Of a stretch of 64,000 nt of DNA, positions 28,559-39,710 are shown one piece after another. Positions within the stretch are counted from its first letter, which is position 1; every line of letters begins with the position of its first letter. Position numbers and translations under genes: made by a program. The notes beneath the pieces were generated by a model that was not told the origin of the DNA, searched no databases, and saw nothing but the letters and a program-made list of their open reading frames with translations. The stretch comes from Metridium senile (lineage: Eukaryota; Cnidaria; Anthozoa; Actiniaria; Metridiidae), in the NCBI GenBank assembly GCA_949775045.1, contig OX459107.1, positions 10,133,250 to 10,197,249 on the forward strand. Direction: 5' to 3'.

Positions 28559-31500
28559 ATGTCGAACCCTGGAAGCGCTAAGTCTGAGTTTATCGTTGGA
28601 GGGAAATATAAACTTATCCGAAAAATTGGAAGTGGATCCTTTGGGGATATTTATTTAGCTTTGAATATGACAAATGGCGAGGTAGGTTTGAATAATTAAA
28701 ATCTTGCTTGCTTATTATAATCATATTTTACAGGATGATATTGAACACATTTTAACAATTTTCTAACGATATTTCTTTTAATTATTGATTGGAAAAATTA
28801 TACTTAATTTTTATAAAATTATTATTTTATTGATAAATATTTTTTCCTTTCCGTTTGGCCAATATCTACTGGCAAATACATGGAACTGTTCTGTAAGCAA
28901 GCACTGAATCGATGATGTCAGAGCGTTCAATAATTCAGAAATTATTCAACATGTGACGTCATTTAGAACACATTTTTTCTTTGTTTTGGTTTGTGAGCTG
29001 GAGAAATGCAGCGGTTTGGATGACAAAAAAAATAAACCCTCCAATATATTCCTTTTTTCCACATTTTTTGTCATTCAAAAATTCTGGAAATATTCTGAAT
29101 GATTTATAAAAGAATAATTAATTCGGCTTTCATATGATATAAATAATTATTCTGAACTCGGAGAGTCTTGAACTAGGAGTGTAGTTCTTTTTATGTTGTA
29201 ATTTTCCTCAATATTTTGTTACAGTGCAACTACTTCAACCAAGGCCACCCAAACAAATTTTTCACAAATCATTCAATCACATTCAAGTATCTAAACAATA
29301 GAATTACAGGAAATTGATGATTCAGTAAATTTCATTGTCGAAATATAATGTCAAAGTGTCAACAAAAAAACATCAGAATTATCTTGTATAGTGATTGAAT
29401 AATTTGTGACAAATTTTTTTGGGTGGCCTTGGTTCAAGTAGTCGCACTGTAATTGTTTGCTTTCTTTATAGTTACAAAATGTAGTAGATCTTTTAAAGCC
29501 TGAAAATTGACATAATTATGCAAAAATTAATTGGTTAACAACATAATTATCGAAAAACAATTCACTTGATTGTGAAAAAAAAATAATTAAAAAAAATAAA
29601 ATACAAAAAATAGTTTCTCAATTTGGGATCTAGACTTGGTTTTATGTCAATATATATATATATCTTATTAGACAGTTTGATGTATAATATGGCTTGATAT
29701 TTTATGAGTGAAACACTGTATTTTGAAGAGCCTCCAGGTGAGTTAAAATGCACATTAACAAGTAAAATATCCTGCCATATTACACAATAAGTTATCTATT
29801 ATCCAATCAAAAGGTTTTTGTTCTTTTATAATGCAAAATATTGTTTTACTTGAAGCTAGATACATGTAGACGAGTAAAAATATCGCTGGATATTTTTACT
29901 CGATTCAGTCCTTAGCTCCTGCGATATTTTTACTTGTCTATGACTAGTTGGATAATTATAAGTAATACCATGGCACTGAGGGATATTAGTGATTAAATGT
30001 CCCCGAAGCAGAGGGAAGTTTAGTGGAAGTCCCGAGGCCGCAGGCCGAGGGACTTTTACTAAACTTCCCGAGGCTGAGGGACATTTAATCACTAATATCC
30101 CGAAGAAGTCATGGTATTAGTTTGTAATACCATGATCACCGAGGAAATAAACGAGCATGGGATTTAGTTTGGGAGGGATTCTTCAAGGAGCGACATTATA
30201 ACAATGTCGAATTTAATATAAATTTTCATAAATAAATCAAGAAAGATAATATTGTGGTGTATGGTGTAAGGTCTATTATAAAATAAACACCTTGTTACTT
30301 TAAACTTGATAATTTGATTTTTTTGATTCTCAATGTCAGTTTTATACACATGCGCAATGACAAAAATGCCTCCCACACGCGTAGGAGTGTGCAGCGATAT
30401 CAAGTATGGCCACATAACAAATCAAATGAATTTCCGAAACAGCGTGTTTCGACGATAGTCCCGGTGATTGTAATATATGAGGGACTATATACCTCACGAA
30501 TAGTAATGAGGGACAATTAGTTCTAATTTTCCCTCATTACTATGTATGAGGGAAAATTAGAACTAATTTTCCCTCATACATAGTAATGAGGGAAGATTAG
30601 TTCTAATTTTCCCTCATTCCTATTCATGGAGAGGGATGTTAGCGATATAACGTCCCTCTTAAAACAATGGAAACCGAGGTGATCATGGTATTATAAGAAT
30701 AATTATATTGTTTGTTACTCATACTATTTTCATGAATAAAAAAAAGAATGAATCCGTGTCAAGGAGTATGTGAGTTATTATATCAATTCGTATTCATTGA
30801 AAACAACAGACTGAATCAAAATAAAGTCAATCTTTTTTAGTGAAATTTGAATTAATTATAAAAACATAAAATGTTAACAATTGAATGATTTATTTATTAT
30901 TGGTTAATATTAAAGTTACATCAATTTTTGTTAAAAAATACATGCGAAACCAATGTTTGCAAGTTTTTATTGAATTCTCCATAACTCTTGCATGTTTATT
31001 TTGAATATTAAGTGAACATAATTAGTCTTCATGCTGTAAATTAAATTATATCATAAATTTTGTTACCCAACTAGATTAGCTTTTTAGTTATTTTGAGTAG
31101 CATTTACTGTAATGTTTATACAATGTTTCACAAAAAGACCTCTTTACCACCGTATGCAAATTGCCCATTTCAGACCATGTGTCATTCCCTTGAGAATTGT
31201 TCTTTTATGATGAACGTGTTATATCATTTACATGTGAAAGAAACAATTCCCAAGGGTAGCATCATGTGATCTGAAATGGGACAACAAACAAGGAAGGTAA
31301 AGAGGTCTATTCAAAGCTTATACACACAGTACACATCTACAAAATTAAAATTAATAACTTTAAATAAATTAAAAAAATATTGTTGTTATTCTGAATATTG
31401 GTTCAAGATGCTTTTATGGTGGACTAACGCTGTTGCTCTATTTTTGATTTAAAAATAAAAATTTCAATTTTTTTATTGTATCAGGAGCTCGCAGTGAAGC

Positions 31501-34500
31501 TTGAATCTAAAAAAGCCAGACATCCACAGTTACTGTACGAGTCCAAACTGTATAAAATGCTACATGGCGGCATTGGAATACCTAAGATGCGATGGTTTGG
31601 TCAGGAGAAAGATTACAATGTTCTAGTAATGGAATTACTAGGGCCCAGCCTAGAAGACTTGTTTAATTTTTGTTCTAGAGATTTTTCAATGAAGACTGTG
31701 CTGATGTTGGCTGATCAGGTAGGTGTATTTGATAGCTTTCATGGTTTCATCAATTAAGATTACAGTCCACTTTCGCATATGTACTAATTAACACAGTGCA
31801 GAAATGATGACGAAGTACATAGTTAGAACTTTTTGACTTATACTTTTTTAAATGAACGTGCTCAATTTTGAGGTTTTACATTTGGCATTGGTTACAGATA
31901 TTCTTTTGATTCATAAAAACATACATCTAGACTTATTCTCTGTTATATAAGCTTTAAAATGATATATATATACTTTGTCTGTCTTAGTTTATTGTAAAAT
32001 AATGCGCTAAATAAATTTTAACTGAGAGTGTCTCACTTGAGAAGGTGGACTGTATCCTTAATAGACCAACTTTGAGTTGGTTATTGCTCAGCCTTGGTCT
32101 TGTTTGTCTGTAACTTATTAGTCAAAGAAGTCAATAATAGTGAGTCATGAAATGGTTTGAATGTTTATGTTTCAGATGATTGGCCGTGTTGAATTTGTTC
32201 ATAATAAGAATTTTATTCATCGAGATATAAAGCCTGATAATTTTCTGATGGGGACAAATAAACACTGCAATAAGGTATGGTGACATCTTCTGCTATAACA
32301 CAACTAAAATATGATAATAATAATTACATCTGTAGGTTTGTTATCATCATAATGTAACGCCATTATGTTTGAATTATCTTTATCATAATCATTGATATCA
32401 CTGTAATATAATGTTACATCTATTTGTCATTGTTTCTATTAATTGAAAATGAAGATTTCATTATCATTTTCGTGGGTATCTATGTACATGTATCATTGCC
32501 ACCATCACCATCATCATCATCATCATTTCTATCATCATCACTCATCACCATCATTGTCATCATCATTACCATCATTATCACCATCATCATCGTTGCTACC
32601 AATATTACAATTATAATATCATTGGTATTGTCACCACTATCATATCATCATCATCACTCTCATCATCACTCTCATCATATTGTCATCACCACCACCACCA
32701 TCATTATCACCATCATCATTACCATCATTATCACCACCACCATCATCATCATTGCTACCAATATTACAATTACATCATTGTTATTGTTACCACTATCATT
32801 GCATACTCATTATCATTGTTATCATCATCATCACTCATCATTGTCATCACCATCATCATTACCATCATCATCGTTATCACCATCATCATTACCATCATCA
32901 TTGTTATCATCATCATCATCATTACTACCAATATTACAATTACATCATTGTTATTGTCACCACAATCATATCATCATCATCAACATCATCACTCCTATCA
33001 TCATCATCAACAATAATCCTCTGAAGTATCTTATAAATTGATATTGATTGAATGATTGATTGATTTGACCTTGTATTGTTATTTCTGTTGATATTGATTG
33101 ATTGATTGATTTGACTTTGTATTTTCCAGTTGTACCTGATAGACTTTGGCCTAGCCAAAAGATACAGAGATAGTCGTTCTAAACAACATATACCATATAG
33201 AGAAGACAAAAACCTGACTGGCACAGCAAGATACGCCAGTATAAATGCACATCTAGGCATTGAACAATCGTGAGTACATTTTATCTTTCTACTATATCTC
33301 ATTTATCTTATTTTCAACTTTCTACTTATTTCATATCCACAATAATTGACCTTAGTTTATAAATAAATTTAATTATTTTTGTTTGTTTGTACTAGACGGC
33401 GTGATGATATGGAGTCTCTTGGTTATGTGTTAATGTACTTCAACAGAAATAATCTCCCCTGGCAGGGACTAAAGGTACGTTCTAGATAACATGCACAGTA
33501 TTGCTGTCAGCTATTTCATTCATGTTTTGTTTCACTTTAGGCTCAAACCAAGAAACAAAAATATGAGAAAATAAGCGAAAAGAAAATGTCAACTCCAGTC
33601 GAGGTGCTGTGTAAGGTAGGTTGGATCTTATTATAAGACTGTGTAAAGCACAAGCACTATATCAAATCAAATTGTTGATATGGAAATATAGTTTTGTTAA
33701 ATACCCATGGCCACTTACCAGCATGCACTGCGCAAAAGACTATGTACTTATTGACTGAGTGGGAGGGCCGTTCGGAAATAATAATTGGCTCGTGGTCATG
33801 ACGTACGGCACTAGCGCAGCGAGATCCGTACAAATGACCAAGAGCCAAATATTTTAACGTAAGGCCAGACCTAACTCAGTCAATAAGTTTTTTTTATCAT
33901 ATGACCCACTCTTTATAATTTAAAGTCAATTTTTTTTGTGATGTTTCGAGTAGCGGGTCCGTATGTGTTTGTACGGACCAGGTGAAAAAAGCCGTACGGA
34001 CCCCATTACGTGACTTTTTCCAAAGGTTTTCTTAAGAGTGCACGCCAGGCAAATACGGGTCATATGATAATGAACTGTACTATATGACAGAAGGCCCGTT
34101 TGTACAGGCTAAGTCTTGATTTTTTTAAATATTCACAAATCCCATGTTATATAATTATATTAACATGTTATGGCTTAACAATAGAAATCATATTTGAATT
34201 TTCACTGAATCAAAGTAATATGTTACGTGAGTTACGTGTGATATGATTAACATGAAATACAATCGTCTTTTTGTTTTCATTGTTTGTTATCCCAGCCTGT
34301 ACAAATGCCCCTTTTGTACAAACAGTACAGATTACTAGATAACACAAAACTGGAGTATTACAAACTCCACAGTCATTATTTGTTTTGTCAATTTTTCATC
34401 AATTATTAATAAGTTATATCATTCTATTTTTCAGGGGTTTCCAGCAGAATTTGCCATGTATCTAAACTACTGCAAAGGGCTACGATTTGACGAGGCACCA

Positions 34501-35936
34501 GACTACATGTACCTGCGTCAACTATTCCGAATCCTGTTCCGCACTCTAAACTTCCAGTATGACTACATATTTGATTGGACGTTATTGAAACAAAAAGCAG
34601 CACAAAGTGTACCTAGCTCTGTAGTAGCCACAACCGCTACAGGACACGCCAGTCAACGGCGGGAACCATCAAGAGCAAGACGTAAGTAATGGAAAGAATC
34701 ATTAACTATTAACAAGTACAGTATTAATTTATTAACAAGTACAGTATTAATTTATTAACAAGTACAGTATTAATTTATTAACAAGTACAGTATTAATTTA
34801 TTAACAAGTACAGTATTAATTTATTAACAAGTACAGTATTAATTTATTATCAAGTACAGTATTAATTTATTAACAAGTACAGTTATATATCAATTTACTC
34901 TAAATGCTGCAATCCAACCCCTCTATACCAGTCTTTAGATGCTCCAGTTTAAGGCAAAGGTTATATTTAACAGGTTCCCATTTAAATCGTACTTTCCCAT
35001 TTTAATATGTACTTATGTAAATGTTGTTGATGTGTGCTAAACACACAGATCAACCAATCAGAGAATTCACTTCAGAAATAATATACTCTGATTGGTTGAT
35101 CTGTGTGTTTAGCACACATCAACACAATTTGCATAAGTACAGATTTAAATGGAAAAATACAGATTTAAATGGGAACCTGTTATTTGCAAACTTTGGGAAC
35201 AAAAATGAAAACAATTCGTTTTTGAGTGATATAAAGGTGCTGATTGCCCATCATTTTAGTGATGACTGATTGATACAGGCATGAATTCACAGTGGGTGAC
35301 TAGTCACACCCTTTTAGAGTAACTCAAAGTATTTTCTCTTAATATTTTATTATTTTTTATAATATGTTTTGTGGGACATTGAGGTGATAAAGGCTAGCAT
35401 ACAAAACAGTCACTCCCCTCATCCTTCATGGATTTGTGCCAGTGATCACTGCCACACTCCCATCCTTGGAAACCTCATAGCTCCAATCAGTATGCCCATT
35501 TTTTATGGAAAACAAACACTCCATGATGATAATTATTATAGCATTTTTCATTCCACAGTTAGACAATAGACGTTTTCACTGTTCACGTCCACAACCTCGG
35601 CCTCGATAGCGTGTAATATATTCTTTACAATTTGACTACTGTTTGCGCTAATTTAAGGAATGTACACATTATCAAACAATTGAAGCTAATTGAAACACTT
35701 CAAAATTTCGAGGGCTGTAGTCAAATATATTGTACATAGTATATTACACGCTATTGACGTGGAGGTTGTTTGCTTCGAACTGTGAAAAGGTCTATTGTTT
35801 CTCTATATTCATTGTTAAACTCCTCTGTAAAATGCTTTTAGACTAGGAATAGGAATATTTCCTGCTATTAATTAACAAAGTCTTCATTTCCATTCACTAA
35901 TACCATATATCTATATCATTACTAGGTGGTCGATAA
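28559..35936 (+). CDS. CSNK1A1: Casein kinase I alpha, 8 exons, 335 aa
   Basis: Exons 28559-28681, 31485-31718, 32176-32274, 33130-33269, 33396-33474, 33541-33615, 34435-34681, 35926-35936; frames join to TAA. The Ser/Thr kinase phosphorylates primed acidic sites and acts in Wnt (beta-catenin), Hedgehog and clock pathways. Visible are the [20 protein letters not shown]ly loop (G24-G29), Lys46 in LAVK, the catalytic loop HRDIKPDN (Asp136), [10 protein letters not shown] (Asp157), the CK1 activation segment [15 protein letters not shown] in place of APE, and [10 protein letters not shown]. Length is close to human (337 aa), and the kinase core is very close to the vertebrate protein. The last exon codes only for RGR-stop. 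Introns hold many palindromic elements and an ATC repeat. An alternative last exon may lie at 39077. Confidence 0.97.
29221..29450. mobile_element. 230-bp MITE, about 59-bp inverted ends
   Basis: ACAGTGCAACTACTTCAACC and AAGGCCACCCAAACAAATTT at the left are mirrored at the right, ending GTCGCACTGT. No ORF. In CK1 alpha intron 1. Confidence 0.9.
29867..29942. repeat. Foldback around GACGAGTAAAAATATCGC
   Basis: GACGAGTAAAAATATCGC is mirrored by GCGATATTTTTACTTGTC, with an inner shorter inverted pair. In CK1 alpha intron 1. Confidence 0.8.
29963..30119. mobile_element. 157-bp foldback element with TAATACCATG ends
   Basis: Arms of about 70 bp: TAATACCATGGCACTGAGGG, ATATTAGTGATTAAATGTCC, AGGGAAGTTTAGT, mirrored around CCGAGGCCGCAGGCCGAGGG. 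Near-complete hairpin. In CK1 alpha intron 1. Confidence 0.9.
30492..30640. repeat. Multiple inverted repeat of AGTAATGAGGGA and TTTTCCCTCAT
   Basis: Several alternating copies of ATGAGGGAAAATTAGAAC and its complement can pair in more than one register, giving a cruciform or cloverleaf. Outer flanks GTCCCGGTGAT (30458) and ACCGAGGTGATCATGG (30671) suggest a larger element sharing the AATACCATGATCACCG end seen near 30126-30140. Confidence 0.8.
31136..31308. mobile_element. 173-bp MITE with AGACCTCTTTACC ends
   Basis: AGACCTCTTTACCACC, then CCCATTTCAGACCATGTG and CCCTTGAGAATTGTTC, are mirrored at the right, ending GGTAAAGAGGTCT. In CK1 alpha intron 1, about 180 bp before exon 2. Confidence 0.85.
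32490..33012. repeat. (ATC)n microsatellite in CK1 alpha intron 3
   Basis: ATC/ACC trinucleotide runs interrupted three times by a unique spacer (GCTACCAATATTACAATTA-type), so the array grew by block duplication of about 180 bp. The Ser/His/Ile-rich frames across it are not genes. Confidence 0.95.
33746..33889. mobile_element. 144-bp MITE with ACTTATTGACTGAGT ends
   Basis: Left ACTTATTGACTGAGTGGGAG, right mirror CTCAGTCAATAAGT with GGCC inside both arms. In CK1 alpha intron 6. Confidence 0.75.
34073..34367. mobile_element. MITE family C copy in CK1 alpha intron 6
   Basis: Diverged ends ACTGTACTATATGACAGAAG and GTACAGGCTAAGTC at the left; right GTACAAATGCC and ACTAGATAACACAAAACTGG, as mirror of the family C end at 38752. 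Interior TGGCTTAACAATAGAAA recurs in the copies at 38752 and 53904. Confidence 0.75.
34707..34885. repeat. 23-bp tandem repeat, about 7.7 copies
   Basis: Unit ATTAACAAGTACAGTATTAA then TTT, nearly identical copies; one has TATC for TAAC. It begins about 25 bp after the donor of CK1 alpha exon 7. Confidence 0.95.
34968..35184. mobile_element. 217-bp foldback with AACAGGTTCCCATTTAAAT ends
   Basis: The arms carry AACAGGTTCCCATTTAAATC and GTTGATGTGTGCTAAACACA and CAGATCAACCAATCAGAG, mirrored on the right. About 90-bp arms. In the last CK1 alpha intron. Confidence 0.85.
35572..35789. mobile_element. MITE family A, about 218 bp
   Basis: Ends GTTTTCACTGTTC and GGCCTCGATAGCGTGTAATA mirrored on the right. 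ATAGAC/GTCTAT at the flanks are inverted rather than direct, so they extend the palindrome. In the last CK1 alpha intron, 137 bp before the final exon. Confidence 0.8.
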
Positions 35937-36854
35937 CTGCCATTCACCATAATAATAATGTGCATTCCATAATGTTGCCGTAACATGCCGCTGTCTCTTT
36001 GTACGTCGACATCATGCACCGGGAAGTACATGCAGTCAGCTGTCTTTCAAGAGGACATTCACCTGTATTAATGTCACTCTTGTGATAAGTCAACTGCTAA
36101 ATAATATTTAAAACCACCAGTGACTTCAGTAGCCTGCACCACTTGGGGGTTCTGTGCAGTTTGTATAGACTGCAAAACTTCCTTACTTTTACTCTGACTA
36201 AAACGAGTGTTCTCTTCACTCCATCGAACTCCAACTCAGTGTACACGTAAAAGTAGGGACTGTTTTGCAGTCTAGTGCAGTTACAACTGTATAGAACACT
36301 GAGCAAGGAAAGCTATGAGTTTTAATTTCAGCATGTTTTGGTGAGTGCCCATGACATCCTAAATAAGTGAGAGAAATTGGAAACAATATTAAATCAGTTT
36401 GTACTCCAGTCAGGGTCTGGTTAGTCTACTTCACAGCCGTTTTTAGTGTTGAAACGTTCCCAACACTAAACGAAACGGGGGGAAAAGGAGCGAAAGAGCA
36501 TCTGTTTTCTCAGGCTAGCATGTTTTTAGTGTTGTCAAACAACGTTCCCAACTATAAACGAAGCGAGGAGCGAAAGACATCTGTTTTCTCAGGCTAGCAT
36601 GTGACGTGTTGGTCAGGATCATGAGTAGGAGTGAAATATTACACAGGATGTCGTGGTTTGGTCACCAAAGATATGTTGAAAATAAAACTAAAGGTCATTT
36701 TGTATCACAATAATAAAATCATAACATTGTACATAGTTGCATTAAGAATTTGTTATCTTTTGAGAATCATTATGTTTGGTTAGTTAATGATTAAATATGA
36801 AAATATGGAAACCCAGTTTGGTGAAAGATATTTCTAATATACACATTTGAAAAA
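35937..36854. other. 3' flank of CK1 alpha with a direct duplication
   Basis: A 70-80 bp segment is repeated at about 36436-36520 and 36521-36600 (CATCTGTTTTCTCAGGCTAG in both). AATAAA occurs at 36671, giving a possible polyadenylation site. The 3' UTR probably ends near here. No other gene. Confidence 0.5.
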
Positions 36855-37105
36855 TAGTCGCAAACAAAGCCACAGTCCACACTCTGAAGTCTACAAAGGA
36901 TGTCGGTATTTCGTCTCTTGTTATCGATTTATTCAAAGCGTATTTCGTACGTGTTTGTGCCTGATATGACCATAACAAGTTGTTGTTGTAGTAGATATAA
37001 ATAGAAGTATTTATTTAAAAACGTGCTATAAATCACAAATTACCGACATTCTTTGCAAGCTTCAGAGTGTGGACCGTAGCTTGGGCTGCGACAACGATTA
37101 TTGAA
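36855..37105. mobile_element. MITE family B copy
   Basis: Ends GTCCACACTCTGAAG with CTACAAAGGATGTCGGTATT; right mirror TACCGACATTCTTTGCAAGC, then TTCAGAGTGTGGAC. The interior CATAACAAGTTGTTG is shared with the copy at 53036. Confidence 0.8.
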
Positions 37106-37944
37106 ATAGGTGTATATGTGTACAGTTGCTCCATTTAACATTCCCATTGGCCAAAAGAAAGGCAAATTGTGTTCCGGGCACTTATCCACTTTCATCAAAC
37201 AACTAATCAAACACACCGCACGCAGACACAGCGACCACGCATCCACCGAAAAAAAACAAAAAAACAAGTAAAATGATCCAGCACTCAAATCTGACATTCG
37301 TGCGGACTCTATAAAAATGGAGCAGACGACTTTCACCACTTTTTTTCTCAAAATGAAAACAATAATACAAAAGTGTAAATTAATGGTAGCTTCACAATAT
37401 AACACATTCTCTTACCCAGACCCTTCTCAGCTTCACTGATCAAAGGTTGTGTACGCGAAAATGCAAGCTTTAATATATATTCAGGGAATTTCTTATAAAT
37501 CGACTTTCAACACTAGTCCTAAATTCCTGTTTACAATGTTACAGCTGTGGAAATTTTGCCACGCATGCGTAGTTGGTTGACCGCAGTGTTTTCTCACCAC
37601 AGGAAGACCAAAAATTATACATTTTTGAGACAGAACACTCAATCTGCAGATTGTTTTTTTTTTTTAAAGAATTTTGATGACAAATTAAATGACCATGTCT
37701 CCGAGCATCGAATTATGTCTGGGCTTCTTGTGGCTAGAACAAATTAGTGTCTGAAATATAATTTGCCTATATTTTTCTAAATAATTGGAAATCTCTATTT
37801 GAAATTTTCCTATGAGTAAATGTATTCAAAATGGTTGTATTAAAGAGAAAGGCTCCTTCGTGGTTTACTGGAAACCTATTGTATTCTTTAAATGGAAACT
37901 AGCGAGTAAACTAGTATAGGCTGCGTCGGTGTTTGATATAAATG
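37106..37944. other. Intergenic, no gene recognised
   Basis: The minus ORF at 37040-37405 runs into the MITE end and has no domain. A short match to the 70-bp satellite (ACTAGCGAGTAAACTAGTAT, then GGCTGCGTCGGTGTTT) lies at 37899-37935. Confidence 0.5.
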
Positions 37945-37991
37945 ATAGGCAATATAATGAAATTTGTAACACCGTAAAAAATGTTGACTTA

Positions 37992-38034
37992 ACTTTACTG
38001 ACGTTTCGAGCTTTAGCCCTTCGTCGGAGTAAAA
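37992..38034 (-). ncRNA. Hammerhead-like motif, copy 1 (minus)
   Basis: The minus-strand reading is identical to copy 2: a stem I half, CCGACGA, stem II GGGC/GCTC with loop TAAA, GAAAC then GTC. The conserved CUGANGA has C at the second position (U4), which is expected to impair cleavage. Confidence 0.35.
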
Positions 38035-38510
38035 GAGTTAGACTAAGACAGACACTGAGTTTAAATAAGAAGCGGGAAAAGTGATGAACCAATCAAAAGG
38101 CGATAGAAAATGTAGGAGGAGTTAAAGAACAATGGAAAAATAATTGAAAGCGAATCGTTCATTCATGCCGAAAGGTTGCTGTTTACCTAAGGAATAAATT
38201 AATCGCATTTCAGTTAGATTTACGGTAATTGTTAGTTCCATTTTAATTCTGCTAACTGATAGTTCATTAATCTCATGACAGTTTTTGGTTTATGTCGTAT
38301 TACTGGAACTAACAATTACCGTAAATCTAACTGAAATGCGACTAATTTATTCCTTAGGTACACAGCAACTTTTCGGCATGAATAAACGATTCGCTTTCAA
38401 TTAATTTTTCCATTGCTCTTTAACTCCTCCTACATTTTCTATGGCCTTTTAATTGGTTCATCACTTTTCCCACTTCTTATTTAAACTCAGTGTCTGTCTT
38501 AATCAAAACT

Positions 38511-38553
38511 CTTTTACTCCGACGAAGGGCTAAAGCTCGAAACGTCAGTAAAG
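38511..38553 (+). ncRNA. Hammerhead-like motif, copy 2 (plus)
   Basis: Stem I pairs TTTACT with AGTAAA at the two sides. The core has CCGACGA (consensus CUGANGA), stem II GGGC-TAAA-GCTC, then GAAACGTC. ACGT is self-complementary, as in the dimer-forming hammerheads described in Penelope-like elements. The U4 to C change and the A bulge before stem II lower confidence in activity. Confidence 0.4.
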
Positions 38554-38751
38554 TTAAGTCAACATTTTTTACGGTGTTACAAATTTCATTATATTACCTA
38601 TTATTGTATTCTTTGTTAGCTTTGTTCTAATGTTTAACTTGGAGTCTTTTGCTGTTTTGTTGAATTACATTTCATCTTTAATTTTATTATTAATATCACC
38701 ATCATTGTCATTAAAACCAGCCTAGCCACCATTCTTTCCCTTCAAGCTCCA

Positions 38752-38985
38752 AATACTCCGGTTTCGTGTTATCTATCACCGCTGTACTATTTGACAACAG
38801 GCGCATTTGCACAGGCTAAGCCTCAATTTGTTGTCCAATTATTCACAAATCTCAAGCAACGCACAAAAAATGTTATCGCTTAACAATAGATAGCACATTT
38901 GAATTTAGACTGAATTGAGTCTAACCCTGTGTAAATGTGCATTTTGTCAAATAGTGGTGCTAGATAACATGAAACTAGTGTATTA
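38752..38985. mobile_element. MITE family C, about 234 bp (reference copy)
   Basis: Left AATACTCCGGTTTCGTGTTA, TCTATCACCGCTGTACTATT and TGACAACAGGCGCATTTG; the right end is the mirror through GATAACATGAAACTAGTG. Interior GCTTAACAATAGA. Related copies at 34073, 53904 and, diverged, 7577 and 19540. Confidence 0.85.
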
Positions 38986-39076
38986 AAAGGGAGCGGCCCG
39001 CCCTTAGAGTGAAGACATATGCATTTAACCCTTGAAACAAAATCACCTTTTTTCTCAATTGTTTCTGTTCATACAG

Positions 39077-39174
39077 CAAGAACTGCACAACTAGAGAGCA
39101 AGGACGTTTATGTTCACTATGTTTCTCCTGTACAACCACTGGCAGGATTTCCTTGGCCTTCACAAGGACAGTGA
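39077..39174 (+). CDS. Possible alternative last exon of CK1 alpha (33 residues)
   Basis: After an acceptor ending TTCATACAG, the frame open from the exon 7 phase gives P-RTAQLESKDVYVHYVSPV and then QPLAGFPWPSQGQ to TGA. It joins the exon 7 donor (phase 1) without a frameshift. It would replace the three-residue RGR ending by a 33-residue tail. It lies 3.1 kb beyond the normal last exon, past two MITEs and a palindromic element, and could instead belong to another transcript. Confidence 0.28.
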
Positions 39175-39710
39175 CACACTTGGCAATGTGCAGAAACCGT
39201 GGAAAGTAAATGCCATGTCAAACTATTGCAAGAAACATCTATTACGGGAGCGGATCTAGAGTGGTGCCTCTAGTGGCACTTGGTTTCTTGGCCCCTAGCG
39301 GACACCCCCCAAGAGACGGAATTACCCCTATTTAATTAAAGCATTTAGAGACCAGATACACCTTAACATCTTAAGAGCCCTTCATTTGCAATTGGGACAC
39401 CCCCTAACAAATTTCTTGATCTGGCCCTGTATTGTATAACATCTACGAGATCAACAGCTGAGCTGGTCTGACTAGCCTCACTCTCGTGAACATTACTATT
39501 TTCACATAAATGAGAGGCTAGATAGTCGGTCCAGAACAATAGCTATATGTATCCATATAGATCAATTCGGTGGCATAATTTGTTATAATACATTGTAATA
39601 ACAAGAAAGTTTAAAATTTCCCATCCAATTATCATTCATTCTGTTTTTCAATTCTCATTAACTTTTAGTAGTTATTATGAAAAGGTCAATTGCATCTGTA
39701 AATAGATCAT

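Larger units (their letters stand above)
37945..38601. mobile_element. 657-bp palindromic element with inverted Penelope-like motifs
   Basis: ATAGGCAATATAATGAAATT then TGTAACACCG at the left, and its mirror at the right; the arms are about 295 bp each around a loop of about 60 nt (38243-38303). Each arm contains a GACGAAGGGC, CTAAAGCTCGAAACGTC motif. That motif resembles the hammerhead-ribozyme segment in terminal repeats of Penelope-like elements. No RT or GIY-YIG ORF is present, so the copy is a solo inverted end pair or non-autonomous derivative. Confidence 0.75.

Noticed and set aside
32424..33041. 205-codon Ser/His/Ile-rich ORF
   Set aside because: Translation of the ATC repeat within CK1 alpha intron 3.
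37040..37405. 121-codon minus ORF with several Cys near its C-terminus
   Set aside because: Its last third is the terminus of MITE family B, and the rest has no recognisable domain.
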